Assembly: GCA_020355145.1 (NCBI GenBank)
Contig: CP070660.1
Coordinates: forward strand, 1,552,113-1,577,419
Direction of reading: 5' to 3'
Origin: Deltaproteobacteria bacterium
Lineage (GTDB): Bacteria > Desulfobacterota > DSM-4660 > Desulfatiglandales > B25-G16
DNA length: 25,307 nucleotides
Shown: piece by piece, positions 14,745-21,659 of the stretch
Layout: the number at the start of each line of letters is the position of its first letter
How positions within the stretch are numbered: position 1 is the first letter of the stretch
Made by a program: the position numbers and the translations under genes
Notes under the pieces: generated by a model
Told to the model about the DNA's origin: nothing
The model's database searches: none
Seen by the model: the letters and a program-made list of their open reading frames with translations, nothing else

Positions 14745-17303
14745 TTATTGTTTGGAGGCCCTATTGTTTCTCAATTGATCCATCCGTTCTACCACCTTTC
14801 TGAGATGTCCAGCCATCAAATCCGCCTTCTGGTATCGTTTACTAACATCCTTGGCCAAGGCCTTATCTATTATCTTTTCAACGATAGGTGGAATCTTTGG
14901 ATTAATCTCCCTTGCTGAGGGGTGTTTCTCTCTGGTAATCTGGTACATAAGTGATGTCATATCTTCAGAGGCAAAGGGCTTTTGGCCACTCAACATCTCA
15001 TAAAGTACTATACCCAGCGAGAATATATCTGAGCGTCCGTCAACCTTTCTCCCACTCACCTGTTCAGGAGACATATAGGAAGGGGTACCCAGAATAACAC
15101 CGGTTTTTGTCCTGGAAGAGGAAGTAATCCTGGCGATACCAAAATCCGTAACCTTTATTTCGCCTGTGTCTTTGAGCATCATGATGTTGGCAGGCTTTAT
15201 GTCCCTGTGAACAACATTGTTGCTGTGGGCATAACCTAAGGCATCGGCTACATGGGTTATAATATCAAGCACATCCCTCAAAGGCAGTAACTTTCCCTTA
15301 TGTGTGTATTCCACTAAATTTTCTCCATTCAGGAATTCCATGGCTATAAAGGCCAGATCGTGCTCCTCACCAGCATCGTATATAGATACAATGCTAGGAT
15401 GGTTCAACCCCCCGGCTGACTCTGCCTCCCTGAAAAAGCGTCCCTTTATCTCACCCGCCTCTTGCTGGTCAAACTCGGATAGCCGTATGGTTTTTATAGC
15501 AACGGTTCGATGGATTGTGGGATCAATCCCCTTATAGACAATCCCCATTGCACCACGACCTAACTCCCCTGAAACCTCATATCTGCCAAGCGTTGGTTTG
15601 GTATCCAGGTCTTGGATTGTTGCCGCTATGTCACCAGGATGGGGGCCAGTAGCACCAAAGATCATAGTTGATTCAGCATCTTTTAGCTTAGGCATTCTTT
15701 CATTCAGGTCCTTAAAATCGCTACCATCTTCAATGATCATATTATATGCTGCTAATGCCTTGCTAAACTGTCTCTTTCTCTCATAATCCAGCCCAAGATT
15801 GTACATAAGATCCTTGACCCCTGGCTCATCTATAGGGCATTTTCGAAATTTTTCAAAGGCAAGATCCAGCAATCCTTGTTGCTGGAGAGAGAGACCAAGG
15901 GACTTGTTCGTCTCTACGGAATCGGCCTCCACCTTTTCTTTTGTCCTCTCAGTGATGAAAAAATGTCTGCTAACAACTAAGATATAGCCAAGAATGAGAA
16001 GAACTATTTGGGGTGTGATCTTAAGCCATATATTCGAGCGAAAAAAGAGGATCGTCCCTGCTGCGCCGTAAGAGAGAAAGAGGATTAATGTGATAATGGC
16101 ACCGGTACTGGCCTTTAGTCTTGGCAGGAGAAACGATATATAGAGCCCGAAAAAAAGTATTACACCAAGCTCAATAAGTGTGGTCCATTGAGGCCGTACA
16201 AAAAATCTTTCCCTTAAGATATTGGAGACAGAATTGGCTATTATCTCCACACCGGGCAAGGTACCGGAGAGAGGTGTAACAAATCGGTCCCCAAGTCCTG
16301 GGGCGGTGAGCCCAACAATGACAATCTTGTCCCTGAAGAGGCTAGTTTGAAATTTGTTATTGAAGACTTTCCTGAATGGTGTTGCGTGAAATGCAACACC
16401 TGGTCCATCGTTCCATTTGATAACAAAATCTTTTGCTGGAATCCTGATGGTCTTGGAAGGGGTAACCTTTATATCAATTCCCTCCCCCAAGATAAGGTTG
16501 ATGTGACTGTCTTCTAATCCTTTGAAGGCCTTTACAATCGCCATAGGAAACGATGGAACGAATGTGTTTTCTAAATAGCCAATGGCATGGGTTTGACTCC
16601 TGATGGATCCGTCAGCATCTGGAAAGACGTTTATATAACCAATGCCTGCAACCGAATCTGCAAAGGATGGTAGGAGTGGCTTTATCTTGGAATACCACCT
16701 GATGGAGCTGACGGCCAATTCATCCTTTAGACCGTCTATAACCTTATAGGAGTTTTTGGGTATGTAGTCAGGGACCGCCTCGTCCCTTCCCGTGCTTAAG
16801 GTATCGAAGTAGAAAGGAAGAATTACGTTACCAGCCTTTATAAAGGCCTTAGCCAATTTCGCATCATTATCCAGATCAGCCTCTGCCTTATTCAATTCAC
16901 CATAAAATGTCTTGGCAGATGGGCCCTCTAAACCGAGATCTTTATAAATCTTCTTCAGCTCTTTAACTGTTTTGAGGCCGGCACTCTCCTCTGGCTCATT
17001 AAAAATGATATCCAGGGCGATAACCTTGGCACCAGCCATTGCGAGGTTGTTTATTGCATTGGCAATGATATTCCTTGGCCAGGGCCAACGACCAATTTCA
17101 GCCAAATCATCATCGTCTATAACCACGATCTCGATATCTGGATTTCTCTCCCCAGAGGCACTAAGCCTGGAGCCGAGGTCAAATCTTTTCTTCTCTATAA
17201 CATCTGTAAAATCATCAAAACCTGTGACGAACATGAATAGGAATAGAAGGGTAAGGATTAGGCCAATCAACCATTCAGGAATACCCTTTTTGAATAACAT
17301 CAT
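14745..17303 (-). CDS. CHASE2-domain transmembrane serine/threonine protein kinase
   Basis: The 852-residue receptor kinase has, in order: a membrane helix at about 10-28; an extracytoplasmic CHASE2 sensor at about 30-380 (start marked by RLSASGERNPDIEIVVIDDD, end by the NILRERFFVRP stretch); three closely spaced helices at about 385-460; a helical TPR-like segment at about 475-550 (GLSLQQQGLLDLAFEKF, then YNLGLDYERKRQFSKALAAY); and a complete Hanks-type kinase domain from about 572. Kinase motifs are GRGAMG at 582-587, Lys604 (AIK), HRDIKPANIM with Asp701, DFG at 720-722 and SPEQV, so it should be active. It probably reports an outside signal to cytoplasmic targets. The second ATG (17300) is better spaced from GGGAG than the first. 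Ligand and targets are unknown. It is 14 bases after comEA. Confidence 0.93.
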   Translation of the reverse strand: MMLFKKGIPEWLIGLILTLLFLFMFVTGFDDFTDVIEKKRFDLGSRLSASGERNPDIEIVVIDDDDLAEIGRWPWPRNIIANAINNLAMAGAKVIALDIIFNEPEESAGLKTVKELKKIYKDLGLEGPSAKTFYGELNKAEADLDNDAKLAKAFIKAGNVILPFYFDTLSTGRDEAVPDYIPKNSYKVIDGLKDELAVSSIRWYSKIKPLLPSFADSVAGIGYINVFPDADGSIRSQTHAIGYLENTFVPSFPMAIVKAFKGLEDSHINLILGEGIDIKVTPSKTIRIPAKDFVIKWNDGPGVAFHATPFRKVFNNKFQTSLFRDKIVIVGLTAPGLGDRFVTPLSGTLPGVEIIANSVSNILRERFFVRPQWTTLIELGVILFFGLYISFLLPRLKASTGAIITLILFLSYGAAGTILFFRSNIWLKITPQIVLLILGYILVVSRHFFITERTKEKVEADSVETNKSLGLSLQQQGLLDLAFEKFRKCPIDEPGVKDLMYNLGLDYERKRQFSKALAAYNMIIEDGSDFKDLNERMPKLKDAESTMIFGATGPHPGDIAATIQDLDTKPTLGRYEVSGELGRGAMGIVYKGIDPTIHRTVAIKTIRLSEFDQQEAGEIKGRFFREAESAGGLNHPSIVSIYDAGEEHDLAFIAMEFLNGENLVEYTHKGKLLPLRDVLDIITHVADALGYAHSNNVVHRDIKPANIMMLKDTGEIKVTDFGIARITSSSRTKTGVILGTPSYMSPEQVSGRKVDGRSDIFSLGIVLYEMLSGQKPFASEDMTSLMYQITREKHPSAREINPKIPPIVEKIIDKALAKDVSKRYQKADLMAGHLRKVVERMDQLRNNRASKQ

Positions 17304-17317
17304 TCTCCCTCAATTTC

Positions 17318-17875
17318 CTAAGTCCCAATATACGGCTTTATTTTTAGGTAGCGGAGTTTTCCTATACCTGGTACAGATTTTATCTCCTCTACCGTGTCAA
17401 ATGGACCGTAAAGAGATCTATAATTGATGATCTTCTCTGCCAGAGAAGGCCCTATATCAGGTATAGCATCCAGTTCTTCCTGACTCGCGGTATTTATAGA
17501 TATAGGGATTCTGAGGGTGACCTTATATGCCGCGGGTATAGATCCAGGTAAGACCTTCATATAACCATTCTCTGAGCTAATTTGAACACTTGTCCCTTGG
17601 CTAAGAGGTATCTTAGGCCACTGTCTACTCCGCTGCTCTCGGACCAGTCCACCAGCCCTGGATATCAGTTCCTTTAAGGAAGGGTGCCCCTCAAACACAT
17701 AGACCCCAGGGCTTTTTACTTCCCCGGTGATAAGGATAACGATATCATTTCCTCTTCCAACAAGGCCAAGATCTCCCTGTAAAGAAGATAGGTAGTTTAT
17801 GCCCCATCCCAGAAGGAGGATTAGAACAAGGATGGAAAGGCCTACCTGCTGTTTGCTAATTCTTTTCCCCTTCAT
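17318..17875 (-). CDS. comEA: ComEA-like membrane-anchored DNA-binding protein (SLBB plus helix-hairpin-helix)
   Basis: The product has about 185 residues from ATG 17875; a start at 17896 in the same frame would add seven residues. It has one N-terminal membrane anchor (QQVGLSILVLILLLGWGI), a beta-grasp SLBB domain starting at ILITGEVKSPGVYVF, and a C-terminal pair of helix-hairpin-helix motifs (INTASQEELDAIPDIGPSLAEKI, read in two parts, and VEEIKSVPGIGKLRYLKIKPYI). That layout is the classical ComEA one, in which the protein binds incoming double-stranded DNA during natural transformation; in many bacteria it has not been tested. No comEC or pilus gene is nearby. The start overlaps the end of lysC by 20 bases, suggesting translational coupling. 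Confidence 0.88.
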   Translation of the reverse strand: MKGKRISKQQVGLSILVLILLLGWGINYLSSLQGDLGLVGRGNDIVILITGEVKSPGVYVFEGHPSLKELISRAGGLVREQRSRQWPKIPLSQGTSVQISSENGYMKVLPGSIPAAYKVTLRIPISINTASQEELDAIPDIGPSLAEKIINYRSLYGPFDTVEEIKSVPGIGKLRYLKIKPYIGT

Positions 17876-19085
17876 TACCCAGACCAAAGGCCTCATGTAG
17901 GGCCCTTACAGCAAGCTCTGTATATTTTTCCTCTACAACGCAGGAGATCTTTATCTCAGAGGTACTGATCATGCTTATATTGATACTCTCCTTTGATAAG
18001 GCCTCGAACATCTTGGAGGCAACCCCGGCATGATTTCTCATGCCCAGTCCGACAATAGACACCTTAGCAATATCGGGGTCTCCCAGCACCTTTTCTGCCC
18101 CTATTTCCTTGGCAACCCCTCTAACCAATCTTAAGGTCTCCTGAAAATGGGTCTTGGTGACTGTAAATGTCAGATCAGTTAGGCCTTGGGCACTGGGATT
18201 CTGGATAATCATGTCCACCACTATCCCTGCCTTGAAAACAGGATCAAATATCTCGAATGCAATTCCAGGCCTATCAGGCACCTTGACTATCGTAATCCTG
18301 GCCTCATCTTTGTCAAAGACAACACCAGAGACCAGTACCCTTTCCATCTCTCTATCTTCTACTACTACCATGGTTCCCTCATTTCTCGTAAAAGATGATC
18401 TTACATGAATGGGCACATTAAATTTTTTGGCAAATTCAACTGATCTTATATCCAAGACCTTGGCACCTAAGCTGGCCAACTCTAACATCTCTTCATAGGA
18501 TATCCTGTCAAGTTTTCTGGCATGGGTGCAGACACTCGGATCAGCTGAGAAGATGCCATCTACATCGGTAAAGATCTCGCATACAGAGGCCTTTAGCGAC
18601 GCTGCCAAGGCAACCGCAGTAGTATCTGATCCCCCCCTTCCTAAGGTGGTGATGTTTCCAGTTTTATCAATTCCCTGGAACCCAGCTACAGCTACAATCC
18701 TGTCCTCATCTAACTCCTTTACTATGCGATGGGTATCAATCTCCTTGATCCTTGCCTTGCCATAGATTTGGTCTGTATGTATATCCGCCTGGAAGCCAAG
18801 AAGCGAGCGACAATCATAGCCCATGGACTTGACTGCTATAGCAAATAAGGATACACTTACTTGCTCGCCCGTAGCCATCAGGACGTCTAATTCCCTTGGG
18901 TCTGGGGACTCTGTTATCTCTCTGGATAGATTTATCAAGGCATCCGTCTGTCCTGCCATAGCAGAGAGAACCACCACAAGCCTGTTTCCTCTTTCACATG
19001 ATTCAACTACCCTCTCGGCAACCGTTTTTATCTTTTCAACAGAGCCTACAGAGGTACCGCCATACTTTTGGACGATTAACGCCAT
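17856..19085 (-). CDS. lysC: Aspartate kinase
   Basis: Phosphorylates aspartate, the first step to lysine, threonine, methionine and diaminopimelate for peptidoglycan. The 409-residue product has the KYGGTSVGS nucleotide motif at 7-15, ATGEQVS, TLGRGGSDTTAVALAA, TDVDGIFSADP, and two C-terminal ACT domains (about 265-335 and 345-405, the second marked by GLGMRNHAGVASKMFEAL). Such ACT domains usually confer feedback inhibition by lysine and/or threonine; which one cannot be read here. It starts two bases after the tsaE stop codon and its end overlaps comEA. The ribosome binding site is weak, consistent with coupled translation. Confidence 0.97.
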   Translation of the reverse strand: MALIVQKYGGTSVGSVEKIKTVAERVVESCERGNRLVVVLSAMAGQTDALINLSREITESPDPRELDVLMATGEQVSVSLFAIAVKSMGYDCRSLLGFQADIHTDQIYGKARIKEIDTHRIVKELDEDRIVAVAGFQGIDKTGNITTLGRGGSDTTAVALAASLKASVCEIFTDVDGIFSADPSVCTHARKLDRISYEEMLELASLGAKVLDIRSVEFAKKFNVPIHVRSSFTRNEGTMVVVEDREMERVLVSGVVFDKDEARITIVKVPDRPGIAFEIFDPVFKAGIVVDMIIQNPSAQGLTDLTFTVTKTHFQETLRLVRGVAKEIGAEKVLGDPDIAKVSIVGLGMRNHAGVASKMFEALSKESINISMISTSEIKISCVVEEKYTELAVRALHEAFGLGNEGEKN

Positions 19086-19087
19086 AT

Positions 19088-19615
19088 CTAACAGGTTTCG
19101 CTCTTTTTAATTTCCTTCAAAGAGATGCCCACCCTTTCCCTTAGGGCCATTAGAATCTCTTTAGCCCTGAGATGAGAACCAGAAAATCTAAGTTCCCTTG
19201 TATGTTCATCTACCATCCTTAACTCGACCTGAATAGTCTCCTCCGGGAGCTCGCCTGGCCAACGGTCTGCCCACTCTATAACAACTATGCCTTCCCCTGA
19301 AAGGTAATCCTCCAGATCTAAGGCCATGATCTCAGTGGTGTCACTTAGCCTATAAAGGTCTATATGAAAAAGTTGGTGCCTCCCCTTGTGTTCATTAACA
19401 AGGGTAAATGTCGGACTGACTACACAATCTGGGCCAATCTCAAGGCCAATAGCCACTCCTTTTGTAAACCATGTCTTACCACCACCCAAATCGCCAATTA
19501 ATGCAATAATATCACCATCGATTAACTGGACCCCTAATTGCTGGCCTAACCAAACAGTCTTTTCAACTGAGGTTGTCAAATATCCTACAGAGACCTCTTG
19601 CAGACTCAATGCCAC
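19088..19615 (-). CDS. tsaE: tRNA threonylcarbamoyladenosine biosynthesis ATPase
   Basis: P-loop ATPase that supports the TsaB-TsaD complex in making t6A37 of tRNA. The 175-residue product has the Walker A motif GDLGGGKTWFTKG at about 41-53, the switch-like SPTFTLVNEH, the HIDLYRL motif and the IEWADRW motif. The C-terminus is slightly longer than that of the shortest members. The start is a GTG with no clear Shine-Dalgarno, directly after a tandem-repeat leader. It is almost contiguous with lysC. The hydrolase-type nnrD often found between acpS and tsaE in this lineage is absent. Confidence 0.96.
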   Translation of the reverse strand: MALSLQEVSVGYLTTSVEKTVWLGQQLGVQLIDGDIIALIGDLGGGKTWFTKGVAIGLEIGPDCVVSPTFTLVNEHKGRHQLFHIDLYRLSDTTEIMALDLEDYLSGEGIVVIEWADRWPGELPEETIQVELRMVDEHTRELRFSGSHLRAKEILMALRERVGISLKEIKKSETC

Positions 19616-19620
19616 TTAGT

Positions 19621-19656
19621 TTATTGGGTTTATTGTGTTTTTTGGGTTTATTGGGT
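19621..19656. repeat. Four tandem 9-bp units (TTATTGGGT type) between acpS and tsaE
   Basis: Four contiguous 9-base units in perfect register: TTATTGGGT, TTATTGTGT, TTTTTGGGT, TTATTGGGT. They occupy more than half of the 69-base gap and end five bases before the GTG of tsaE. On the sense (minus) strand the unit is ACCCAATAA. Origin is probably slippage. Confidence 0.75.
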
Positions 19657-19684
19657 CAAAACCTATGAGCTAAACAAAAACTAA

Positions 19685-20071
19685 TTATGTGGCACCTTTT
19701 TCAAGTATTACTACAGCTATGCCATAGTAACTCTCATCTGAAAGGGTAACGTACCACCTTCTTATTCCCTCCTTATGACAGAGATTAAGGGCCTCTCCAG
19801 TCACATTAAGCTCAGGCCGACCATTTGGGTCTTGAACTATCTCTATATCCCGCCACCTGATACCCTTTTTCATACCTAAACCTATCGCCTTTGAAAAGGC
19901 CTCCTTGGCAGCGAAACGCAGGGCAAGGGAGGAAACTGACTTTGCACCTCGAAAGCAGAAATCAATCTCCTGGTCAGTAAGTATCCTATTTATAAACCTT
20001 TTTCCCCATTTATCTACTACCCTTCCCATCCTCCTTATATTTACAATATCTACACCAATACCATAAATCAT
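19685..20071 (-). CDS. acpS: Holo-[acyl-carrier-protein] synthase
   Basis: Transfers phosphopantetheine from CoA to apo-ACP, activating fatty-acid synthesis. The 128-residue product has the trimeric AcpS-type signatures: GIGVDIVNI with metal-ligand Asp8, and RFAAKEAFSKAIG with Glu57 and the catalytic Lys; GRPEL and the VTLSDESYYGIAVV end also match. AGAGGA lies about eleven bases before the ATG. It follows the pdxJ gene with 292 bases of repeat-filled DNA between them and precedes tsaE. Length is normal. Confidence 0.97.
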   Translation of the reverse strand: MIYGIGVDIVNIRRMGRVVDKWGKRFINRILTDQEIDFCFRGAKSVSSLALRFAAKEAFSKAIGLGMKKGIRWRDIEIVQDPNGRPELNVTGEALNLCHKEGIRRWYVTLSDESYYGIAVVILEKGAT

Positions 20072-20108
20072 CGCATTGTTATCCTCTTGCGAAATTCTAA
20101 CAGGGTAA

Positions 20109-20169
20109 ACTAGATATCTTCTTAGCTCAAGATCTTAACATTTATCCGCCTGGGGCGGATTTATGTCAA
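20109..20169 (+). repeat. Dispersed quasi-palindrome family A, copy 3 (interrupted)
   Basis: On the plus strand TAGATATCTTCTTAGCTC then AAGATCTTAACATTTAT matches the minus-strand sequence of the tsaD copy (TAGACGTCTACATAAGCT then AAGATCTTAACATTTAT) with a few indels. After TTTAT a 19-bp insertion interrupts it, and GTCAAG resumes at 20165. It lies between acpS and pdxJ and is oriented opposite to copies 1 and 2. Confidence 0.6.
20141..20164. repeat. Small GC palindrome flanked by TTTAT duplicates inside family-A copy 3
   Basis: TTTAT (20141-20145) and TTTAT (20160-20164) flank CCGCC-TGG-GGCGGA; with its neighbours this gives a 7-bp stem ATCCGCC/GGCGGAT. The uninterrupted repeat (tsaD copy) reads AACATTTATGTCA without it. 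It resembles a tiny insertion with a 5-bp duplication. Confidence 0.55.
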
Positions 20170-20300
20170 GCCCTCCCTGGCGCGACGTGATTGTAAAAAG
20201 CCATTGCCGCTTTAATATTAATGATGCAGGAGCTATAAAATTAAGTCCTTGCATGCCAGGTCTGGGCCAGGGTTCTAGCGGTGAAATGAAATCCCGACTT

Positions 20301-20356
20301 TGATATTCGAATTCCGTATTTTCTTGCTAACATCGTGCCTAGTCGGTTTGAGGCAA
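20301..20356 (+). repeat. Dispersed repeat family B, copy 2 (after pdxJ)
   Basis: Plus-strand GATATTCGAATTCCG, a variable spacer, then CGTGCCTAGTCGGTTTGAGG and CAA match the minus-strand copy at 8829-8880. It lies seven bases beyond the pdxJ stop codon. Confidence 0.6.
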
Positions 20357-20363
20357 GGCTCCA

Positions 20364-21083
20364 CTAGAATTGGGATACCAATTTAACCATCTCGCGGACG
20401 GCCTGATCTATTCCCACCATCACTGTCCTGGCAATGATGCTATGGCCAATGCTATATTCCTCTATCTCGGGAATAGATGAAAATCTCTTTATGTTCACAT
20501 AATTAAGGCCATGCCCGGCGTGTACCTTCAGCTTGAGCCTGCTCGCTAACTTCGCTGCCTCCTTGATCTTTTCAAGATTTCTCAGGATATCTGATTCTTT
20601 TCTTGCCTCACTGTATTCTCTCGTGTTGATCTCAATTATATCTGCCCCTGCATTAAGGGATTCTCCTATCCGATCAGGGTCTGGATCAATAAAGAAGCTG
20701 ACTGAAATACCGGCCTCCTTTAGTTTGTCGGTAACCTTTTTGTATTCCTCTTTGTTGCCTGCAACATCAAGGCCACCTTCGGTGGTTAACTCTTCCCTTC
20801 TTTCTGGGACGAGTGTTACCACATCCGGTTTAATGTCAAGGGCAATGCCAACCAATTCCTTAGCAGGTGCCATCTCCAGATTCAATTTAGTCTTGACTAC
20901 CTTTTTAAGTAGGCTTAGGTCCCTATCCTTGATATGTCGCCTATCCATTCTCAAATGACATATGATTCCTTCAGCACCAGCTAATTCAGCTATACCAGCA
21001 GCCAAAACTGGGTCCGGCTCATCTACTCCCCTAGCTTCGCGGATCGTTGCAATATGATCAACATTAACAGATAAAAGGGCCAT
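20364..21083 (-). CDS. pdxJ: Pyridoxine 5'-phosphate synthase
   Basis: Closes the pyridine ring from deoxyxylulose 5-phosphate and aminoacetone phosphate (3-hydroxy-1-aminoacetone phosphate), the last step of the DXP-dependent vitamin B6 pathway. The 239-residue product has LSVNVDHIATIREARG at the N-terminus, HLRMDRRHI, LNLEMAP, VTLVPERREELTTEGGLD with the catalytic Glu, SFFIDPD, IEINTREY, HAGHGLNY and EYSIGHSIIARTV, all PdxJ landmarks of the TIM barrel. The ATG at 21083 has no strong Shine-Dalgarno. A family-A repeat lies in the gap to ybeY. Confidence 0.98.
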   Translation of the reverse strand: MALLSVNVDHIATIREARGVDEPDPVLAAGIAELAGAEGIICHLRMDRRHIKDRDLSLLKKVVKTKLNLEMAPAKELVGIALDIKPDVVTLVPERREELTTEGGLDVAGNKEEYKKVTDKLKEAGISVSFFIDPDPDRIGESLNAGADIIEINTREYSEARKESDILRNLEKIKEAAKLASRLKLKVHAGHGLNYVNIKRFSSIPEIEEYSIGHSIIARTVMVGIDQAVREMVKLVSQF

Positions 21084-21123
21084 AGTAATTAACTCGTCAT
21101 TTAATTAAGCCTTTTCGTAACTA

Positions 21124-21146
21124 AAGACCTTAAGATTTATGTCAAG
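21124..21146 (+). repeat. Dispersed quasi-palindrome family A, copy 4 (partial)
   Basis: AAGACCTTAAGATTTATGTC then AAG matches the AAGATCTTAACATTTATGTC part of the other copies at 21 of 23 positions (counting copy 3 without its insertion). It lies in the leader of pdxJ, upstream of the start codon on the minus strand. Confidence 0.5.
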
Positions 21147-21230
21147 TTTTATCACGCTGCCTTTTTGGGCTAAATAGTCTCTGGAGTTTGTTCTGTTAAA
21201 GCCCCATGAACTCAATCAACACAACACACA

Positions 21231-21659
21231 CTAGTAATTTAACAACCGTTCCGTCTCCTCTTCCATCGTGCGGGCCTCCTCCTCTGACCTTTCGTGGTCA
21301 TAGCCTAAAAGGTGTAAGAGACCATGAATTGAGAGTCTATCAATGGTCCTATTAAGGCTCTCACCAATCCTTTTCGCATCCCTTATAGCAGCATCTAAGG
21401 ATATGACTATATCTCCCAGCATTGGTGTCTCAGGCTCAGTATGATCACCATCTCTCATTGGAAAGGCAAGGACATTTGTCGGGCCTTCTCTTTTGAGAAA
21501 ACGGCAGTTCAGTTCTGCTATGTTTTTATCATCTGTAAACAGTAAGCTCAGTTCACAGTTATGGTATCCCAAGCCTTCTAAGATCCTCTTTAGCTTCATC
21601 CTTATCTTCCCGGGATCTATGTTTCTCATGGGGTGCAGGCAACTTATCTGAATCTCCAT
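21231..21659 (-). CDS. ybeY: Endoribonuclease YbeY (rRNA maturation, ribosome quality control)
   Basis: Single-strand metallo-RNase involved in 16S rRNA 3'-end maturation and quality control of 70S ribosomes. The 142-residue product has the metal motif HGLLHLLGYDH with H112, H116 and H122, plus PTNVLAFPMR and LGDIVIS, all YbeY hallmarks. AGAGGGAAG lies just before the ATG. The start is supported by the conserved N-terminus (MEIQI...), so the first 33 codons really overlap the end of pgpH in another frame by 101 bases. With phoH and pgpH it forms the usual cluster. Confidence 0.97.
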   Translation of the reverse strand: MEIQISCLHPMRNIDPGKIRMKLKRILEGLGYHNCELSLLFTDDKNIAELNCRFLKREGPTNVLAFPMRDGDHTEPETPMLGDIVISLDAAIRDAKRIGESLNRTIDRLSIHGLLHLLGYDHERSEEEARTMEEETERLLNY

